The position numbers were made by a program, and so were the translations under genes. A stretch of DNA of 64,000 nt, from NCBI RefSeq assembly GCF_900090275.1, contig NZ_LT607755.1, positions 4,588,001 through 4,652,000 of the forward strand, in the 5' to 3' direction. Below the pieces are notes generated by a model. The model searched no databases, was not told the DNA's origin, and was given only the letters and a program-made list of their open reading frames with translations. Shown one piece after another: positions 9,096 through 16,372 of the stretch (the stretch's first letter is position 1; each line of letters begins with the position of its first letter). The DNA is from Micromonospora zamorensis. GTDB lineage: Bacteria; Actinomycetota; Actinomycetes; Mycobacteriales; Micromonosporaceae.

Positions 9096-9862
9096 CAGTG
9101 CCCGAGCAGCGGCAGGCCACGCCGCATCGTGCTGTCGTCCAACTCACCGAGGGCCAGCGCGGCGAACCGGGCGGCGAACGGCTGCCAGACCTCCTCGATG
9201 TCGGGCAGCACCGAGGCGCAGGCCGCGACCACCAGCTCCGGGTCGTAGCCCAGCTCGGCGAGTTGGGCCGAGTCGGTGGCCCAGTCGGCGATCATCGCGG
9301 CGTCGCACTCGATGTGGAACTGCAGACCCCAGGCCCGGTCACCGAGCCGGAACGCCTGGTGCGGGTAGCGGGTGGACGCGGCCAGCAGGGTGGCACCCCG
9401 GGGCAGCTCGGTGATCTCGTCGGCGTGCCACTGGAGCACGTCCGGGATCAACGGCACGTACCGGAACAGCGGGTCGTTCTCGGCGGCGTCGCGCCGGCCG
9501 ACCACACCCGGGCCGATCTCCGGCCCGGATGGACTCCGCTCGACCAGGCCGGCATGCGCGGTGGCGAGCAGTTGCGCGCCCAGGCAGACGGCCAGGGTCG
9601 GCACCCGGTAGCGGACCGCCTTGCGCAGCAGGCCCTCCACCGCCGGAAACCACTGTGCGCCGGGCGAGCCGTCCGGCAGCGGGTACGCCTGCTGGTCGCC
9701 GCCGAGCACCACCAGCGCCGCGTATCCCTCCAGGTCGGCGGGGAGCTCGTCGCCGGCGTGCGGGCGAACCACCCACAGCTCCAGCCCAGCCTCGGTCAGC
9801 CACTCGCCCAGCCGGCGTGCGTCGTCGGTCGGGTCGTTCTCGATCACCAGCGCGGTTGCCAC
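9095..9862 (-). CDS. Class I glutamine amidotransferase-like protein
   Basis: 255 aa single GATase1 domain. The catalytic triad is visible: Cys93 in AVCLGAQLLA, His183 and Glu185 in LQFHIEC. Members of this GMP-synthase-like family hydrolyse glutamine (or related amides) to release ammonia, or act on gamma-glutamyl compounds. The substrate here is unknown. It starts with GTG at 9862 and is the first gene of the glnE operon, coupled to glnE by a one-base overlap, which suggests a role tied to glutamine metabolism. Confidence 0.88.
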   Translation of the reverse strand: MATALVIENDPTDDARRLGEWLTEAGLELWVVRPHAGDELPADLEGYAALVVLGGDQQAYPLPDGSPGAQWFPAVEGLLRKAVRYRVPTLAVCLGAQLLATAHAGLVERSPSGPEIGPGVVGRRDAAENDPLFRYVPLIPDVLQWHADEITELPRGATLLAASTRYPHQAFRLGDRAWGLQFHIECDAAMIADWATDSAQLAELGYDPELVVAACASVLPDIEEVWQPFAARFAALALGELDDSTMRRGLPLLGH

Positions 9863-9976
9863 AGGTCGAGGCTAGCCGGTGCGCCGCGCGGCGCAGCGCC
9901 CCGCCACAGGCCCATGCTTCCGGTGGTGTCCCTCTGCGGCGGCCGGGACCTGGCGTGGTCGTTAGGCTCAGCGGTT

Positions 9977-10912
9977 GTGATCAGCGACGACACCGCAGCC
10001 GTCCGCCCGCCCGTGCTGCTCCCGGGCGACGCGGTGCTGCTGGTGTCGCCGTCCGGCCCGACCTCGCCCGAGCGGGTGGCCCGGGGCATGGAGCTGCTCA
10101 CCGGGTGGGGCCTGCGCCCGATGCCGGCGCCGAACGCGTACGCCCGCCACGGCTACCTCGCCGGCACCGACGACCTACGGGCCGCCGACCTGAACACGGC
10201 CTTCACCGACCCGGAGATCCGCGGGGTGATCTGCACCCGGGGCGGGTACGGCGTCCAGCGGGTCGTGGACGCCATCGACATGGCCGCCGTCCGCCGCGAC
10301 CCGAAGGTGGTGGCCGGATTCTCGGACATCACCGCGTTGCAGTTCGCACTGTGGCGGGGTGCCCGGCTGACCGGAGTGCACGGCCCGGGAGCGGCCTGGC
10401 GCGACGAGCGGACCCCGCTGCGCTCCGCCGAGTCCCTGCACGCGGCGCTCATGACGACCGAACCGGTGTCGATCACCGCGGTGCCCACCGAGGAGACCTT
10501 CGGCGTACGCGTCCCGGGCCTCGCCACCGGCACCCTGCTCGGCGGCAACCTGTGCATGATCGCCGCCTCGATCGGCACACCGGACCTGCCCGACCTGACC
10601 GGGGCGGTGCTGTTGATCGAGGACGTGCAGGAGCCCCCGTACAAGGTCGACCGGATGCTCACCCAGCTGCGCCGGGCCGGCGCGCTGGACGGGCTGGCCG
10701 GGGTGGCGGTCGGGCAGTTCACCGACTGCGGTGACGGCTGGGACACCACGATCGTCGACGTGCTCACCGAACGCCTCGGCGACCTGGGCGTACCGGTCCT
10801 CGGCGGCCTCCCCATCGGCCACGGCCCCAACCAGCTGACCGTCCCGGTGGGCACCCAAGCGACCCTCAATGCCGAAAACGGCACCCTGACCGCATCCCCC
10901 GCAGTCCAGTAA
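9977..10912 (+). CDS. LD-carboxypeptidase, peptidase family S66
   Basis: 311 aa. S66 enzymes trim the terminal D-alanine from murein tetrapeptides during cell-wall recycling; some relatives hydrolyse microcin C7-type compounds. The family Ser-Glu-His triad is present: Ser116 (GFSDIT), Glu215 (LIEDV) and His282 (LPIGHG), with spacing close to the Pseudomonas LdcA triad (about 115/217/285). RGGYG at 89-92 is also typical. The GTG at 9977 gives full length; it is divergent from the amidotransferase with about 115 bases between them. No signal peptide is visible, consistent with a cytoplasmic recycling role. Confidence 0.9.
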   Translation: MISDDTAAVRPPVLLPGDAVLLVSPSGPTSPERVARGMELLTGWGLRPMPAPNAYARHGYLAGTDDLRAADLNTAFTDPEIRGVICTRGGYGVQRVVDAIDMAAVRRDPKVVAGFSDITALQFALWRGARLTGVHGPGAAWRDERTPLRSAESLHAALMTTEPVSITAVPTEETFGVRVPGLATGTLLGGNLCMIAASIGTPDLPDLTGAVLLIEDVQEPPYKVDRMLTQLRRAGALDGLAGVAVGQFTDCGDGWDTTIVDVLTERLGDLGVPVLGGLPIGHGPNQLTVPVGTQATLNAENGTLTASPAVQ

Positions 10913-10989
10913 CGCACCCCCACACCCACCCCTGCCCTCCCCGCGCTCCCCCGCCCCTCCCCGCGCTCCCCCGCCCTTCCCCGCCCCGG

Positions 10990-11045
10990 TGATCAAGAGG
11001 TTTGCGTCAACTTCGGGCGGGATTCTGACGCAAACCTCTTGATCA
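10990..11045. repeat. 20-bp perfect inverted repeat TGATCAAGAGGTTTGCGTCA
   Basis: Arms 10990-11009 and 11026-11045 are perfect reverse complements with a 16-base loop. It sits between convergent genes (S66 peptidase stop 10912, lyase stop 11079), so it may end transcription for both, but its long, A+T-richer stem without a T-run suggests a repeat element rather than a plain terminator. Confidence 0.75.
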
Positions 11046-11076
11046 ACCAGGCGGCGCGGGGAGGGCGGGGCGGGGG

Positions 11077-11958
11077 TCAGGGGATCAGGTGGGCTACTGC
11101 TCCTATTTCCAGGGCGGCCCAGACGCCCTGGGGGGTCAGGGTGATGCCGTGGGGTTCGGCGTTGGCGGTGGGCAGGTCGTGGCCGTCGAACCGGCCCGTG
11201 CCGTCGATGTGGCCGATCCGGTTGGCACCCCACTCGGTGAACCAGGCGCCGCCGTCCGGGTCGGCCACGATCGCGTGTGGGCGGGCCGCCCGGTCCGGCA
11301 GCGGGAACTCGGTCATCTCGCCATCCGGGGTGATCCGGCCGAGCTGACCGGCGGCGATCTCCACGAACCAGATCGCGCCGTCACCGCCGAGGGTGATGCC
11401 GACCGGGCCGGCGTTCGCGGTGGGCACCGGATGCAGCGTCACCCGGCCGTCGAGGTCGATCCGGCCGATCGCGTTCGCCTGGTTGAGGGTGAACCAGAGC
11501 GCCTGGTCCGGGCCAGCGGTGATCATCGAGGCGAACCCGCCGGTCACCGGCAGCGGGAAGATCTCGACGGTGCCGTCGGTGCCCACCCGGCCGATCGTGT
11601 CGGAGTTCATTCCGGCGTACCAGAGTGCGCCGTCGGGGCCGGCCGCGATGCCGCACGGCCCAGTGTCGGTTGGCAGGACGACCACGCGCTGCTCGCCGTC
11701 GACGCTGATCCGGCCGATCCGGTCATCCCCGGAGCGGGTGAACCAGAGGGCGCCGTCCGGTCCCGTGGTGATGATCAGCGGTCGGCCACCGGCCGGGTCC
11801 AACGGGTAGGTCCGGATCCCGCCGTCGGGGGCCAACCGGGCGATCGCACCGGCGTGGACCAGCGTCAGCCAGAGCGCGCCGTCCGGGCCGGCAGTGATGC
11901 CGTACGGGCCGGCGCCCGGCGCGGCGAGTGGGATCTCACGAATCTCGGCGGTCGTCAC
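11077..11958 (-). CDS. vgb: Virginiamycin B lyase-like beta-propeller (streptogramin B lyase family)
   Basis: 293 aa, a seven-bladed propeller with repeated GPDGALWFT-type blades. Vgb enzymes open the ring of type B streptogramins by a lyase reaction. Counting from the GTG at 11958 (AAAGGA 9 bases upstream), residues fall at His228 (RPHAI), Trp243 (TEWG), Glu268 and His270 (AEPHGI) and Glu284 (AALE). From memory of the staphylococcal enzyme these are the active-site and metal positions. Many family members in soil actinobacteria have no tested activity, so resistance remains inferred. Upstream ATG starts would add a basic tail without a better ribosome site. Confidence 0.85.
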   Translation of the reverse strand: MTTAEIREIPLAAPGAGPYGITAGPDGALWLTLVHAGAIARLAPDGGIRTYPLDPAGGRPLIITTGPDGALWFTRSGDDRIGRISVDGEQRVVVLPTDTGPCGIAAGPDGALWYAGMNSDTIGRVGTDGTVEIFPLPVTGGFASMITAGPDQALWFTLNQANAIGRIDLDGRVTLHPVPTANAGPVGITLGGDGAIWFVEIAAGQLGRITPDGEMTEFPLPDRAARPHAIVADPDGGAWFTEWGANRIGHIDGTGRFDGHDLPTANAEPHGITLTPQGVWAALEIGAVAHLIP

Positions 11959-12142
11959 GAGGCGTGGTCCTTTCGTCGGGGTTTTCCCACCCTGATCGCA
12001 GGGACGTCGACGTTGCAACCGGTTTGTCCGGCCGCTGGTCGCAGATTGTCAGCCCGCTGACAGGTTCGCCATGGGCCGCGCCCAGACTTTCCGGTCACTG
12101 TCGGTGACGTCATCGCAGCATCAACGACAACCTGGAGGACTG

Positions 12143-12625
12143 ATGTTCCGCACGATGTCGAAGAAGCACCTGCTGGCCAGCGTGGCCGCCGCCGGTGTGC
12201 TCGGCGTGGGGATCGCCGCCCCCACGATGGCGTTCGCCGCTGACGGCAGCACCCCGACGCCGAGCCCCAGCAGCAGTGAGCAGCCGCAGCAGCAGGACCG
12301 GCAGGGCGACAAGAAGGGCGAGCGGCAGGGCGAGTTCGCCGAGAAGCTCGCCACCGAGCTGGGCGTCCCCACCGACAAGGTGACCGCCGCGCTGGAGAAG
12401 CTGCGCGAGCAGCACAAGCCGGCCGAGCGGCCGGAGCGCCCGTCAGCCGAGGACCGGCAGGCCGCGCTCAAGGAGCGGCTGGACCAGGCGGTCAAGGACG
12501 GCAAGCTCACCCAGGAGCAGGCCGACGCCATCACCAAGGCCGTCGAGGCCGGCGTCTTCCCCGGCCCCGGCGGCCACCGCGGTCCGGGCGGTCACGGCGG
12601 TCCCGCGGGTACGCCGGGCAAGTAA
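12143..12625 (+). CDS. Small secreted Glu/Lys-rich protein, function unknown
   Basis: 160 aa. ATG at 12143 follows GGAGG by 7 bases. The N-terminus is a signal peptide (KKH, then an Ala/Val/Gly core) with a likely cut at AFA-ADG. Next comes a Ser/Pro/Gln linker, then a charged helical part with KLATELGVPTDKV and KLTQEQADAI segments, the kind of repeat found in small exported actinobacterial proteins. A Gly/His-rich tail (GGHRGPGGHGGP) could bind metal. No enzyme motif is seen. Confidence 0.8.
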   Translation: MFRTMSKKHLLASVAAAGVLGVGIAAPTMAFAADGSTPTPSPSSSEQPQQQDRQGDKKGERQGEFAEKLATELGVPTDKVTAALEKLREQHKPAERPERPSAEDRQAALKERLDQAVKDGKLTQEQADAITKAVEAGVFPGPGGHRGPGGHGGPAGTPGK

Positions 12626-12669
12626 CCCCGGCAGACCCGCGGGTAGGCCGGGCAGGTAACCCCGGCAGC
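12602..12669 (+). repeat. 34-bp tandem duplication spanning a stop codon
   Basis: Bases 12602-12635 and 12636-12669 are near-identical. The first copy encodes the end of the small secreted protein, including its TAA (12623-12625); the second lies in the 3' untranslated part. Confidence 0.75.
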
Positions 12670-12695
12670 CCTCTGGTCGAACCGGGCCCACCCCG

Positions 12696-12774
12696 GCTTG
12701 ATCCACTCGGGTTTCGTGAAGTGGCGGTGTCCGGCGCACCCGGACACCGCCATTTCCTTGAGCCGGAGTTGATC
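12696..12774. repeat. Intergenic long hairpin, family 1 copy A
   Basis: Left arm GGCTTGATCCACTCGGG, right arm ending in GGAGTTGATCA, with an inner stem TGGCGGTGTCCG/CGGACACCGCCA (12722-12733, 12741-12752). The same ends occur at 19179-19263 and 31734-31818. It lies between two convergent genes. Confidence 0.8.
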
Positions 12775-12869
12775 ATCACTGCCGAGCCCCAGCGAGGCAG
12801 GTACGCCAGCCCCGAGCCGCACCGGCACCGACGCAACGGGTCAACCCCGAGGCGCCGGCCGGGAGCGCA

Positions 12870-13247
12870 TCAGCCCTGGGCGGGCGGAGGGCTGAACACA
12901 CCCAGGTGGTTTCCGGCCGGGTCGAGCAGGTGGGCGAGGGTGAGGCCGCTCGGTGCCGTACGGGCCGCCACCAGCACCTTGCCGCCGGCCGCCTCCGCTC
13001 GCCGGCAGGTTTCCGACACGTCGGTGACCTCGGCGTAGAACACCGCGTAGTTCGGTGACGTCCCGTCGGTGGCCCGGATCGCCCCGCCGATCCCGGTGTC
13101 GCCACCGGCGCCGGTCACCCGGTAGGACCCGCCGCTGCCTGCGCCCTGCTCCTCGAAGGTCCAGCCGAACAGCTCTCCGTAGAAGCGCTCCGCCTCCTCC
13201 GGCCGGTCGGTGCCGATCTCGAACCAGGTGATGGGCGTCGTGGACAT
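12870..13247 (-). CDS. VOC (glyoxalase/dioxygenase superfamily) protein
   Basis: 125 aa, one VOC module with the paired beta-alpha-beta pattern: start TPITWFEIGTDRPEEAERFYGELFGW and end HLLDPAGNHLGVF. Such small proteins act on or bind small electrophiles or antibiotics in dimers; the substrate is unknown. ATG at 13247 follows GGAGG. The WYL-type regulator gene lies just upstream on the same strand (127-bp gap), a common pairing, and may control it. Confidence 0.88.
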   Translation of the reverse strand: MSTTPITWFEIGTDRPEEAERFYGELFGWTFEEQGAGSGGSYRVTGAGGDTGIGGAIRATDGTSPNYAVFYAEVTDVSETCRRAEAAGGKVLVAARTAPSGLTLAHLLDPAGNHLGVFSPPPAQG

Positions 13248-13374
13248 TCTGCTGCCTCCAGAGTTTCCGTGCCGGCCGTTCGGCCGTCGTCTGGAGCAGT
13301 CTCTGGGTCGTCCGCGACACCGTCCTGTCGGTGTTTCCGGATCACCCGACGGAGACCCGCTACCGGAAACCCGG

Positions 13375-14067
13375 TCAGACCAGGCTCAGTGAGCGGACCC
13401 GCTCGCGCGGAATGTCCAGGTCGGTCGGGCGCAGCTCGCGGGACACCACGTCGGGCAGCGCCTGGACGCTTTCGATCCGGTCGGTGCGGAAGCAGCGCAG
13501 CTCGTCGCGCAGTCGGCACCAGGCCAGCAGATACCAGTGTCGCGGGTTACCGAGGTAGCCCAGCGGCTCGACGTCACGGACCGAGCCGGCGCCGGCCCGG
13601 TCCGCGTACCTGATGCGCAGCACCCGCCGCGCGGCGACCGCGTCGGCGACGAGGGCCGGGACGGGCGTGGCTGGCCCGTCGCCGACCAGGTGCACGCGGC
13701 CGGCGAGGCGGTGCGCCTCGACGGCGTCGGCGGCCGGCAGCACCGCCATCAACTTGCGCAGCGCGGTGCCACCCGGCCCGGCGAACGGCGTGCCGGCGAG
13801 CCGGCGTAGCGCGACGGCCATCGCGACCGCCTCGGCCGCGGTCAGGTTGACCGGCGGCAGAGTGCGGGCGCGATCCACCACGTAACCGCCGGTGCGCCCA
13901 GGCTCGGCCCAGATCGGCACCCCGGCCTCCTGTAGCGCGCCGATGTCCCGTTCGATGGTGCGGCTGCTCACCTCGAAACGCGCGGCCAACCAGCGGGCGC
14001 TGCGCGGCCTCGGCGACACCGCCCGCAGCTCCTCGACCAGCGCGTAGAGACGGTCCGTACGGTTCAT
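13375..14067 (-). CDS. YafY-type transcriptional regulator (HTH-11 + WYL domain)
   Basis: 230 aa. An N-terminal winged helix (about residues 1-60: RLYALVEELRA, SSRTIERDIGALQEAG, GRTGGYVV) is followed by a WYL sensor domain (about 130-200) with RHWYLLAWCRLRDELRCFRTDRI, the segment that gives the family its name. WYL domains bind small ligands or nucleic acid. It probably regulates itself and the downstream VOC gene. ATG at 14067. Confidence 0.9.
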   Translation of the reverse strand: MNRTDRLYALVEELRAVSPRPRSARWLAARFEVSSRTIERDIGALQEAGVPIWAEPGRTGGYVVDRARTLPPVNLTAAEAVAMAVALRRLAGTPFAGPGGTALRKLMAVLPAADAVEAHRLAGRVHLVGDGPATPVPALVADAVAARRVLRIRYADRAGAGSVRDVEPLGYLGNPRHWYLLAWCRLRDELRCFRTDRIESVQALPDVVSRELRPTDLDIPRERVRSLSLV

Positions 14068-14120
14068 GCCCGGCACGCTACGGCCGGGGTACGACGCCCG
14101 TCGGCGACCGCCCGCACTGC

Positions 14121-14209
14121 GACGCGGACGGCCGCCACAGCAAGACGCGGACGGCCGCCACAGCGAAGCGGACAGCCGCCACAGCGAAGCGGACAGCCGC
14201 CTCAGGCGA
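14121..14209. repeat. Four tandem 21-23-bp repeats
   Basis: Units at 14121-14143, 14144-14166, 14167-14187 and 14188-14209, all with the core GCGGAC(A/G)GCCGCCACAGC. The last unit runs over the TGA stop (14202-14204, minus strand) of the DUF350 gene. Confidence 0.7.
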
Positions 14210-14627
14210 TGCAGGCGCAGACGATCAGCGCGGCGCCGAAGTGGGTGGCGGCGCTGACCCGGGCCGCCGGGTGCGGCTCGTCCGAGCAGATGACCTCGCC
14301 GAGCTTGCCCGGGGTGAGCAGGTCGAGCACGAAGAAGGCCAACGCCATGATGGCCAGCCCGACGATGCCGAAGACCACCGTGGAGGCGAGCCCCCTGCCG
14401 AAGTCGCTGTAGCTGGTCAGGATCGCGGTGAACACGATCCCGGCGATGCCGAGCTGGTTGGCGGCCAGCAGCAACCCCGCGTTGGAGTTGCGCTGCACCC
14501 AGATCAGGTCGCGCAACCGACCGGGCGTGAGCAGGTCGACCAGCACGAAGCCAGCCGCCATGAGCCCCACGCCGACGATCCCGAACACGACGCTCTGCCA
14601 AGCACCGCTGAGCAGATCCTCCAGCAC
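14202..14627 (-). CDS. DUF350 family membrane protein
   Basis: 141 aa with four membrane segments in two similar halves: VLVDLLTPGRLRDLI in the first and FVLDLLTPGKLGEVI in the second. This internal duplication is the DUF350 signature. Function unproven; homologues often neighbour polyamine or membrane-stress genes. GTG at 14627 follows GGGAGG by 6 bases. The 3' end runs into short tandem repeats. Confidence 0.88.
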   Translation of the reverse strand: MLEDLLSGAWQSVVFGIVGVGLMAAGFVLVDLLTPGRLRDLIWVQRNSNAGLLLAANQLGIAGIVFTAILTSYSDFGRGLASTVVFGIVGLAIMALAFFVLDLLTPGKLGEVICSDEPHPAARVSAATHFGAALIVCACIA

Positions 14628-14700
14628 CGACTGCCTCCCGACTCTCCGCCCGGAGGGGGTACCGGCGCGGTGATCGAGACGATAGCGGCAGCGCGCAAGC

Positions 14701-14793
14701 GCGTCAGCCCCGCGGTTACAGCGCCAGGTAGCGCTGCCGCTGCAACCGCGTCAGCCCGCGGTTACAGCGCCAGGTAACGCTGCCGCTCGTACG
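14701..14793 (-). repeat. About 47-bp tandem duplication of the glnA2 3' end
   Basis: Bases 14748-14787 include the last codons and TAA of the glutamine synthetase. A near-identical copy lies directly downstream at 14701-14740, with one extra C and a G/A change. The second copy is untranslated. Confidence 0.8.
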
Positions 14794-16111
14794 GGGTGAC
14801 CTCGCGCCGGTACTGCTCCCACTCGGCCCGCTTGTTGCGCAGGAAGAAGTCGAAGACGTGCTCGCCGAGCACCTCGGCGACCAGCTCGGAACCGGCCATC
14901 ACGTCGATCGCCTCGGCGAGGTTCTCCGGCAGCGCTTCGTATCCCATGGCACGCCGCTCGGCGCTGGTCAGCGACCAGACGTCGTCCTCGGCGCCCGGCG
15001 GCAGCTCGTAGCCCTCCTCGATGCCCTTCAGGCCGGCGCCGAGCAGCACCGCGAAGGCCAGGTAGGGGTTGGCCGCCGAATCGGGTGAGCGGACCTCGAC
15101 GCGGGCCGAGTTGGGCTTGCCGTACGCGGGAACCCGGACCAGCGCGGACCGGTTGAGGTGACCCCAGCAGACGTACGCGGGGCTCTCGGTGATCCGGTCC
15201 GGCAGGGCCTGCGGGAAGAGCCGCTTGTACGAGTTGACCCACTGGTTGGTGACCGCTGTGTATTCCCGGGCGTGCACCAGGAGGCCGGCGATGAACGACT
15301 TGGCCACCTTGGAGAGCTTCATCGGGTCACCGCTGTCGTGGAAGGCGTTGCGCTCCCCCTCGAACAGCGACAGGTGGGTGTGCATCCCGCTGCCCGGCTG
15401 GTCGGTGAACGGCTTCGGCATGAAGCTGGCCTGCACTCCGGTGGAGAGCGCCACCTCCTTGACGACGTGCCGGAAGGTCATGATGTTGTCGGCGGTGGTC
15501 AGCGCGTCGGCGTAGCGCAGGTCGATCTCCTGCTGGCCGGGCGCGACCTCGTGGTGGCTGAACTCCACCGAGATGCCGATGCGCTCCAGGGCCAGCACGC
15601 CCTGGCGGCGGAAGTCGCGAGCCACGGCGTGCGTGGTGTGCTCGAAGTAGCCGCCGGTGTCGACCGGGGTGGGCACCGAGCCGTCCTGCGGGCCGTTCTC
15701 CAGGAGGAAGAACTCGATCTCGGGGTGTGTGTAGAAGGTGAAGCCCTTCTCGGCGGCCTTGGACAGCGCCCGGCGCAGCACGTGCCGGGGGTCGGCCCAG
15801 GACGGACCGCCGTCGGGCAGCAGGATGTCGCAGAACATCCGGGCGCTCTCGCCGCTGACCCCGCCCTCGAACGGGAAGACCTGGAAGGTGGTCGGGTCGG
15901 GCATGGCCACCATGTCCGATTCGAAGACCCGGGCGAAGCCCTCGATCGCCGAACCGTCGAAGCCGATGCCCTCCTCGAAGGCCGCCTCCAACTCCGCCGG
16001 CGCCACCGAGACGCTCTTGAGCGTGCCCAGCACGTCGGTGAACCACAGCCGGACGAACCGGATGTCCCGCTCTTCCAGCGTGCGGAGGACGAACTCCTGC
16101 TGACGGTCCAC
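14762..16111 (-). CDS. glnA2: Glutamine synthetase, second paralogue (GlnA2 type)
   Basis: 449 aa, the length of mycobacterial GlnA2. Family motifs are intact: FDGSAIEGF, THPEIEFFLL, EFSHHEVAPGQQEIDLRYADAL, FMPKP, GSGMHTHLSL, LNRSALVRVP and EVRSPDSAANPYLAF. The segment where GlnA has the modifiable tyrosine reads EDDVWSLTSAERR, without that tyrosine, so GlnE control by adenylylation is unlikely. GTG at 16111 follows GGGGAA closely. It is separated from glnE by about 5 kb of other genes, whereas in mycobacteria the two adjoin. Whether it makes glutamine or a gamma-glutamyl product cannot be told from sequence. Confidence 0.93.
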   Translation of the reverse strand: MDRQQEFVLRTLEERDIRFVRLWFTDVLGTLKSVSVAPAELEAAFEEGIGFDGSAIEGFARVFESDMVAMPDPTTFQVFPFEGGVSGESARMFCDILLPDGGPSWADPRHVLRRALSKAAEKGFTFYTHPEIEFFLLENGPQDGSVPTPVDTGGYFEHTTHAVARDFRRQGVLALERIGISVEFSHHEVAPGQQEIDLRYADALTTADNIMTFRHVVKEVALSTGVQASFMPKPFTDQPGSGMHTHLSLFEGERNAFHDSGDPMKLSKVAKSFIAGLLVHAREYTAVTNQWVNSYKRLFPQALPDRITESPAYVCWGHLNRSALVRVPAYGKPNSARVEVRSPDSAANPYLAFAVLLGAGLKGIEEGYELPPGAEDDVWSLTSAERRAMGYEALPENLAEAIDVMAGSELVAEVLGEHVFDFFLRNKRAEWEQYRREVTPYERQRYLAL

Positions 16112-16372
16112 TTCCCCAACCCCTCGCGACGCTCTGCTGTCCGCCTTGGTCGGGCTGCGCGCCCGACCTGATCGCCCAGTCTTACCGGGCCTGGTTACGC
16201 AGACGTTACGCGAACTGCCGCCCGCCGTCCCCTCGCATCCCGCCCGGCGGGCGGGGGCCCTGCCGCCGACGAGCCCGTGCCCCGCCGGACGGCGGGCGCC
16301 GTCGCCGCAGCGTGGCGGCCATCTCGTCGGAGGGTGGGGATTGTCCCGTTGGGGCTGGGGCAAGATGAGGAC

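Noticed and set aside
8714..9976. N-terminal extension of the S66 peptidase frame
   Set aside because: It is antisense to glnE and the amidotransferase; the peptidase fold starts at 9977.
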